Shown: positions 6,092-9,811 of the stretch, piece after piece
How the letters are laid out: each line of letters opens with the position of its first letter
Numbering within the stretch: position 1 is the stretch's first letter
Origin: an uncultured Eubacteriales bacterium
GTDB lineage: Bacteria; Bacillota; Clostridia; Oscillospirales; Oscillospiraceae
DNA length: 9,811 nucleotides
Assembly (NCBI GenBank): GCA_900546415.1
Contig: URCY01000064.1
Location: 1-9,811, forward strand
Direction of reading: 5' to 3'
Translations under genes and position numbers: made by a program
The notes under the pieces: model-generated
What the model saw: the letters and a program-made list of their open reading frames with translations, nothing else
Told to the model about the DNA's origin: nothing
The model's database searches: none

Positions 6092-7738
6092 ATGAGTAAA
6101 GCGACAAAGAAGAGCCTTTTCTATGCCCTCGGCGCGCTGGCGCTCATCGTGTTTGCCATGTGGCTCCGGTATGCAAGCCGGTATTTTTTACACACTCCGG
6201 CTGTCGGCTATCTGCGCAGCGGGATCTATGTGTTTTTGTTCGCCGCATGGTTCTACTCCATCTGCGTCCGCATCGTGCTGGTGCAGGTGCGGCGCTATCT
6301 GCTGGCGATCTCGGCGCTGATGGTGCTGTGGATCCTTCTGCGCTCGGTCAAATTCTCCGTCGACAACATGGACGCCGAGCGCTGGCTATGGTATTTCTAC
6401 TATCTCCCGCTGCTGTTTATTCCCCTGCTGTCGGTCTTTGTTTCCCTGTCGCTGGGGGAGGGCGAGACCTTTCGGCTGCCGCTATGGACAAGGCTTCTGT
6501 ATCTTCCGACGCTGCTGCTGCTCCTGCTCGTTCTGACAAACGATCTGCATCAGCAGGTATTTTCCTTTCCGTCCGGCGTTTTAACGGATCAGGACTACCG
6601 ATATGAGAGCGGATATTTTTTCGTGCTGGGCTGGGCGATCCTGTGCGCGGCGCTCTCGTTTTTCTGGATGGTAAAAAGCTGCCGCATCCCGCACAGCAGA
6701 AGGATCCGATGGCTGCCGCTGATCCCGTTTGCGCTTTCGCTGGCCTATGTTTATACGTATGTCCGGAAGGTCCACTGGGTCTGGGTGCTTGCGGGGGATA
6801 TGACGGTGGCGCAGTGTCTGATCTTCGCGAGCATTCTGGAATGCTGCATCCAGTGCGGGCTGATCCAATCCAATCTCGGATACGACGAGCTTTTTGAGGC
6901 GACAAGTCTGCCCGTCCAGATCACGGACCCCGCGCTTTGCCCCAGGCATGTGTCTGTCGCCATGCAGGGGGCGCTGCCGCAGGGCGAGCTGCGGCATATG
7001 CGTCAGGACACGATCCGGCTGGACGAGGATACCCTTTTGAAGCGGCATAAGCTGCGCTGCGGATGGGTGTTCTGGAAGGAGGATGTCTCGGAGCTGAACC
7101 GGATCCAGCAGGAGCTGGAGCTGGCAAGAGACGAGCTACGGGACACCGGCGACGTTCTTGCAGCGGAAAAGGCACAGCGCGCAAGATGGCTGAAGCTGAC
7201 GGAGGAAAACCGTCTGTATGACATGATGGAGGCGCAGACGGCCCGACAGATCGTGATGCTGCGGGGTCTTCTGGCCGAGCTGCAAAGAACGGAGGAGCCG
7301 GACAGGGTCAGACGTCTGCTCGGGCAGGTCATCATCATCGGAACCTATGTCAAGCGCAGAAGCAACCTGATTTTTGTCGGCGTGCAGCGCGGCGCGATCA
7401 GCGTGCAGGAGCTTCGGCTGTGCCTCAATGAATCCACCGAGAACATCTGCGTCTATGGCGCCGACTGCAGGGCGCTCGTCAAGGGAGAGGGGCAGCTGAC
7501 CGTCGGGCAGGCGACGCAGGTCTACGACCTGTTTGAGGCCGTCGTGGAGGCGGAGCTGGAATCGCTGCGCGCGCTGCTGATCTCCGTAGAGGTCGGCGCG
7601 CAGGTGGAGGCGGCGCTCTGCGTTTCGGCGGCAGAGCCGCTCTGCGGGCTGTGCGCGCGGTTTCCCGGCCTTGAATGGGAGCAGGACGAGGACGGGCTGC
7701 AATATGTGACGCAGAGGCTGGAAGGATCAAGGGGGTAG
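6092..7738 (+). CDS. Membrane sensor with 7TM-type N-terminus and degenerate kinase-like C-terminus
   Basis: The product is 548 residues. The N-terminal half has seven to eight membrane helices (about 8-25, 41-62, 68-84, 101-120, 132-149, 173-193, 207-224, 232-252), in the manner of histidine-kinase 7TM sensor regions. Next comes a PAS-like segment (about 262-335), from 'GYDELFEATSLPVQITDP' to 'WVFWKEDVSELN', and a coiled coil (about 335-372). The region where a dimerisation H-box belongs reads RLYDMMEAQTARQIVMLRGLL. Residues 320-548 contain no histidine at all, and I see neither an N-box nor a glycine-rich G-box, only a residual ATPase-like segment (DLFEAVVEAEL, 479-489). The protein therefore probably cannot autophosphorylate and instead senses a signal and passes it to the soluble kinase that starts 6 bp downstream. 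GGAGGG precedes the ATG. The ligand is unknown. Confidence 0.9.
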   Translation: MSKATKKSLFYALGALALIVFAMWLRYASRYFLHTPAVGYLRSGIYVFLFAAWFYSICVRIVLVQVRRYLLAISALMVLWILLRSVKFSVDNMDAERWLWYFYYLPLLFIPLLSVFVSLSLGEGETFRLPLWTRLLYLPTLLLLLLVLTNDLHQQVFSFPSGVLTDQDYRYESGYFFVLGWAILCAALSFFWMVKSCRIPHSRRIRWLPLIPFALSLAYVYTYVRKVHWVWVLAGDMTVAQCLIFASILECCIQCGLIQSNLGYDELFEATSLPVQITDPALCPRHVSVAMQGALPQGELRHMRQDTIRLDEDTLLKRHKLRCGWVFWKEDVSELNRIQQELELARDELRDTGDVLAAEKAQRARWLKLTEENRLYDMMEAQTARQIVMLRGLLAELQRTEEPDRVRRLLGQVIIIGTYVKRRSNLIFVGVQRGAISVQELRLCLNESTENICVYGADCRALVKGEGQLTVGQATQVYDLFEAVVEAELESLRALLISVEVGAQVEAALCVSAAEPLCGLCARFPGLEWEQDEDGLQYVTQRLEGSRG

Positions 7739-7744
7739 CGACGT

Positions 7745-8713
7745 ATGGACAGGATCAAGGAGAGCTTCGACAGTCTGCCCATTGCGGCCTGCTTCTTCGA
7801 CAAAAACGGCGTGGTGCGGCTCGTCAACCGCCGGATGCTCGCCCTCGCGGGCTGGCTGCGGGAGGGCGGCATTCAGTCGCTCGCCGAGATGCAGAGCGCC
7901 CTGGACGCGCCGCCTGCGAACGTGCGCTGTCTGAGCCCGAGCCTTCGGCTCTACCGCTTTCCGGACGGGAAGGCGCTGCGCTTTGCACAGGAGCAGATCA
8001 CAACAAGGGCAGGCGCCCGATATACGCAGGTCACCGCCGCAGACGTCACGGAGTTGATCCGGAAGCAGAACCAGCTAAAGGCGGAAAACGCGAAGCTGGC
8101 GGAAGCAAACGAGCGGCTTCGGCTGCTGCTGGCGCAGATGCCGGAGATCATCCGGGAGGAGGAGACGCTGGCGATGAAGCTGCGCGTACACGACGACATC
8201 GGGCACAGCATTCTTGCGGCGCGCCGGGTGCTGCTTCAGAACGCGGGGCTGGAGGAGCTTCGGGCAAACGCGGCGCTGTGGGAGCAGTCCATTTCGCTGC
8301 TCTACCGCTCCGGACAGATGACGGTGCAGCCCGAGCCGCTGGAGGCGGCAAAGCAGCGGGCAAGGGAGCTGGGCGTCAGCGTTCTGCTGACGGGGGATGA
8401 GCCGCAGGCGCCGCGAATACGCGCGCTGTGCGCGCTGGCGATCTGCGAATGCGCGGCGAACTGCGTCCGCCACGCAGACGGCACGGAATTATATGTGTCC
8501 TTTGCGCGGAGGCCGGGCTGCACGGAGGTCTCCCTTGCCAACAACGGCGCGGCGCCGAAGAAAGCAATCACGGAGGGCGGCGGCCTGTCCATGCTGCGTC
8601 ACCGCATAGAAGAATCAGGCGGCAGAATGGAGCTCCGGAGCGTCCCGCGCTTTCAGCTGATGCTCAGTCTGCCGGAACAGGAGGAAGCAGCTCATGAGAG
8701 TGATGATCGTTGA
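7745..8713 (+). CDS. Soluble PAS-like sensor histidine kinase (HisKA_3/NarL-partner type)
   Basis: The product is 322 residues, cytoplasmic, with no membrane segment. The N-terminus is PAS-like (about 5-102): SLPIAACFFDKNGVVRLVN opens it and TAADVTELIR closes it. A coiled coil follows (103-135). The H-box is AMKLRVHDDIGHSILAARRVL, with His149 as the likely phosphorylation site and the H-D-D-I-G-H spacing typical of kinases that pair with NarL-type regulators. The ATP-binding domain has an N-box ECAANCVRHADG (E235, N239, H243), NNGAAP in place of the usual D-x-G box, and a G-box EGGGLSMLRHRIEESGG (277-293). It should autophosphorylate and phosphorylate the regulator encoded next, whose start it overlaps by 20 nt. 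AAGGGGGT at the end of the upstream gene serves as its Shine-Dalgarno site, implying translational coupling. The altered D-box is the one feature that lowers certainty of catalysis. Confidence 0.93.
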   Translation: MDRIKESFDSLPIAACFFDKNGVVRLVNRRMLALAGWLREGGIQSLAEMQSALDAPPANVRCLSPSLRLYRFPDGKALRFAQEQITTRAGARYTQVTAADVTELIRKQNQLKAENAKLAEANERLRLLLAQMPEIIREEETLAMKLRVHDDIGHSILAARRVLLQNAGLEELRANAALWEQSISLLYRSGQMTVQPEPLEAAKQRARELGVSVLLTGDEPQAPRIRALCALAICECAANCVRHADGTELYVSFARRPGCTEVSLANNGAAPKKAITEGGGLSMLRHRIEESGGRMELRSVPRFQLMLSLPEQEEAAHESDDR

Positions 8714-9320
8714 AGACCAGACCATGATCCGCAGTCTGCTGGAAAGCTATTTCCGCGCCGAGGACGGATACCGGATCGAGGCATCCATTTCCGGCGCAAA
8801 GCAGGCGGTCGAGGTATGCCGGACAAGCTCCGTCGACCTGATCCTGATGGATGTGCAAACGGAGAACCGCGAGAACGGGTTGACCGCCGTTCGCCGGATC
8901 AAGGCCATACAGCCGAAGAGCAAGATCATTGTTGTGACCTCGCTGATCGACTGCGCCGTTCTGGACGAGGCGAAGCGAGCCGGGGCGGACAGCCTGTGGT
9001 ACAAGGACTCCACGAAGAGCCGCTTGATGGATGTCGTCCGGCAGACGATGGCCGGTGAACACATCTTTCCGGACGCGCCTCCGACCGTCGAGATCGGCAT
9101 GGCAAAAAGCACGGAGTTTACAAAGACGGAGCTGAAGGTTCTGCGGCATCTGCTGCGCGGCCTATCCTACACACGCATCGCGGCGGAGATGGGCTGTGAA
9201 ATGTCGACGGTCAAATTCCATGTGGCGAACATGCTGCAAAAAACGGGTCTGGAAAACAAGCTTCAGCTTGCGCTGGCGGTCAGCGACGCCAAGCTGGTCG
9301 CCGAGCTGTCGGAGGACTGA
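8694..9320 (+). CDS. NarL/LuxR-family DNA-binding response regulator
   Basis: The product is 208 residues. The receiver (about 1-120) has the acidic pair E7-D8, phospho-acceptor D53 in LILMDV, T82-S83 and K104, so all expected catalytic positions are present. A linker of about 20 residues leads to a LuxR-type helix-turn-helix (about 142-200): FTKTELKVLRHLLRGLSYTRIAAEMGCEMSTVKFHVANMLQKTGLENKLQLAL. The recognition helix is STVKFHVANMLQKTG. AGGAGG (8679-8684) lies 9 nt before the ATG, inside the end of the kinase gene. It should be the output of the operon: once phosphorylated, it binds target promoters as a dimer. Plausible targets are its own promoter (dyad at 5997-6025) and the divergent gene; this is inference. 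Confidence 0.96.
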   Translation: MRVMIVEDQTMIRSLLESYFRAEDGYRIEASISGAKQAVEVCRTSSVDLILMDVQTENRENGLTAVRRIKAIQPKSKIIVVTSLIDCAVLDEAKRAGADSLWYKDSTKSRLMDVVRQTMAGEHIFPDAPPTVEIGMAKSTEFTKTELKVLRHLLRGLSYTRIAAEMGCEMSTVKFHVANMLQKTGLENKLQLALAVSDAKLVAELSED

Positions 9321-9360
9321 CGCGGCAATCTTTAACGAATCGATTTGCCATTCCGGAACG
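9321..9360 (-). repeat. Half copy of the palindromic repeat abutting the regulator stop codon
   Basis: On the minus strand it begins CGTTCCGGAATG and ends AAAGATTGCCGCG. It matches the 5' part of the left-hand element (121-160) at about three quarters of positions. The right half of the palindrome (CTCGCAATGACA) is missing. It begins at the first base after the TGA of the response regulator gene. Confidence 0.6.
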
Positions 9361-9416
9361 AACTATGGCTGCGCGGAACGAAACAGAACCATAAATAAAG
9401 AACGAGGAAGCAGAAT

Positions 9417-9462
9417 GAAGCAGCGAATCCCCTTTTTTGTAATAGGGATTCCCTCTTGCTTC
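9417..9462 (+). terminator. Candidate terminator hairpin of the two-component operon
   Basis: GAATCCC (9425-9431) pairs with GGGATTC (9445-9451), and GAAGCA (9417-9422) pairs with TGCTTC (9457-9462) outside a small internal loop. The T-run (TTTTTT) lies in the loop rather than after the stem, so it is not a classic intrinsic terminator. A second hairpin, CCCGTG/CACGGG (9468-9473/9480-9485), follows at once. Together they are the best termination candidate 3' of the operon. Confidence 0.4.
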
Positions 9463-9505
9463 GTGCTCCCGTGCTTCGCCACGGGATGCCATGCCTTCAG
9501 CTTTA

Positions 9506-9541
9506 AGATTGCCACGGCCGCGCTGCGGCCTCGCAATGACA
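9506..9541 (+). repeat. GTCATTGCGAG-type palindromic repeat, full copy
   Basis: Outer arms ATTGC (9508-9512) and GCAAT (9533-9537) enclose a perfect inner stem GGCCGC (9516-9521) / GCGGCC (9525-9530) with a GCT loop. It is the same design as 152-186 but with a different inner stem, so pairing is kept while sequence varies. Following sequence (TTGGAACG ... ATAACGG ... TTTCA, about 9547-9582) resembles 64-99 in direct orientation. Confidence 0.75.
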
Positions 9542-9594
9542 CGAACTTGGAACGTTTTTATTTGGATAACGGACGTTTTTCATTTTTTGCGGTT

Positions 9595-9803
9595 ATTTTT
9601 TGCGCGGTGTCGCTCTGCACCGTTTTTCAAACGTTTCGTTCCGGAGATTGCTCCGTTTTCCCGCAAAACCTACAAAATTTGTCATTGCGAGGAGGGCGCA
9701 TTCTTTGCGCAGTGTCGCTCCGCACCGTTTTTCAAACGTTCATTCCGGAAATCGTTCCGTTTTCCCGCAAAACCCACCAGATTTGTCATTGCGAGGAGGG
9801 CGC
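9595..9803 (+). repeat. Two tandem copies of a ~105-bp intergenic repeat
   Basis: Copy 1 is 9595-9699 and copy 2 is 9700-9803, differing by a few substitutions and one deleted base. Each holds TTTGCGC, GTGTCGCTC, GCACCGTTTTTCAAACGTT, CCGTTTTCCCGCAAAACC and ends with GTCATTGCGAGGAGGGCGC. A third, inverted and more diverged copy is at 1-106. No coding potential is apparent. Confidence 0.9.
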
Positions 9804-9811
9804 GTGCGCCC
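9757..9811. repeat. Terminal 55-bp perfect inverted repeat (right arm)
   Basis: These 55 bases are the exact reverse complement of 1-55; the match ends at 9756. No transposase lies between the arms, the arms sit exactly at the window edges, and related copies are present inside. They are best read as a dispersed repeat at which the assembly stopped, not as the ends of a transposon. Confidence 0.85.

Noticed and set aside
9595..9803. CRISPR-like array at the right end.
   Set aside because: Only two ~105-bp copies, with no short repeat-spacer alternation and no cas gene.
1..9811. A composite transposon or integrative unit bounded by the 55-bp terminal inverted repeats.
   Set aside because: There is no transposase, integrase or resolvase. 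The genes are ordinary chromosomal types, and extra copies of the repeat occur inside the right end. An assembly break at a dispersed repeat explains it better.

Overview
The window looks like chromosomal DNA from a G+C-rich member of the Bacillota, most likely a gut-type clostridium of the Oscillospiraceae/Ruminococcaceae kind. The reasons are near-consensus AGGAGG ribosome-binding sites, a Gram-positive lipoprotein, a secreted protein with three C-terminal SLH repeats of the clostridial 'CTRAQIVTFLWR' style, a protein I recognise as DUF6935-like, and GTCATTGCGAG-type palindromic intergenic repeats. The taxonomic placement is inferred from protein style, not from any marker gene.

Layout. Both ends are intergenic repeat DNA (about 1-190 and 9321-9811). 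The first and last 55 bases are perfect reverse complements of each other, so the window is probably a whole assembly contig that stops inside a repeat family. Between the ends lie two blocks of opposite polarity. The left block (311-5882) is read leftward. In transcription order it holds a small receiver-like protein lacking the acceptor Asp (5882-5499), a four-helix membrane protein (5371-4970), a 1112-residue S-layer-anchored beta-helix protein (4755-1417), a DUF6935-like protein with a TTG start (1326-835) and a small lipoprotein (640-311). Hairpins between these genes suggest several short transcription units rather than one operon. Four of the five starts have a strong Shine-Dalgarno sequence; the receiver-like gene has a weaker one.

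The right block (6092-9320) is a tight three-gene rightward operon behind a recognisable extended -10 promoter. It encodes a multi-pass membrane sensor whose kinase-like C-terminus has no histidine, a soluble kinase with a PAS-like domain and good H, N and G boxes, and a NarL/LuxR-type response regulator. The simplest reading is a split two-component system: the membrane protein senses, the soluble partner phosphorylates, and the regulator binds DNA. The divergent receiver-like gene shares the 209-bp promoter region with this operon and may be an accessory of it or one of its targets.

No tRNA, rRNA, CRISPR array, transposase or phage gene was seen. The most interesting items are the split pseudokinase/kinase pair with its divergent Asp-to-Glu receiver, the nested palindromes upstream of the SLH gene, and the repeat family that bounds the contig.
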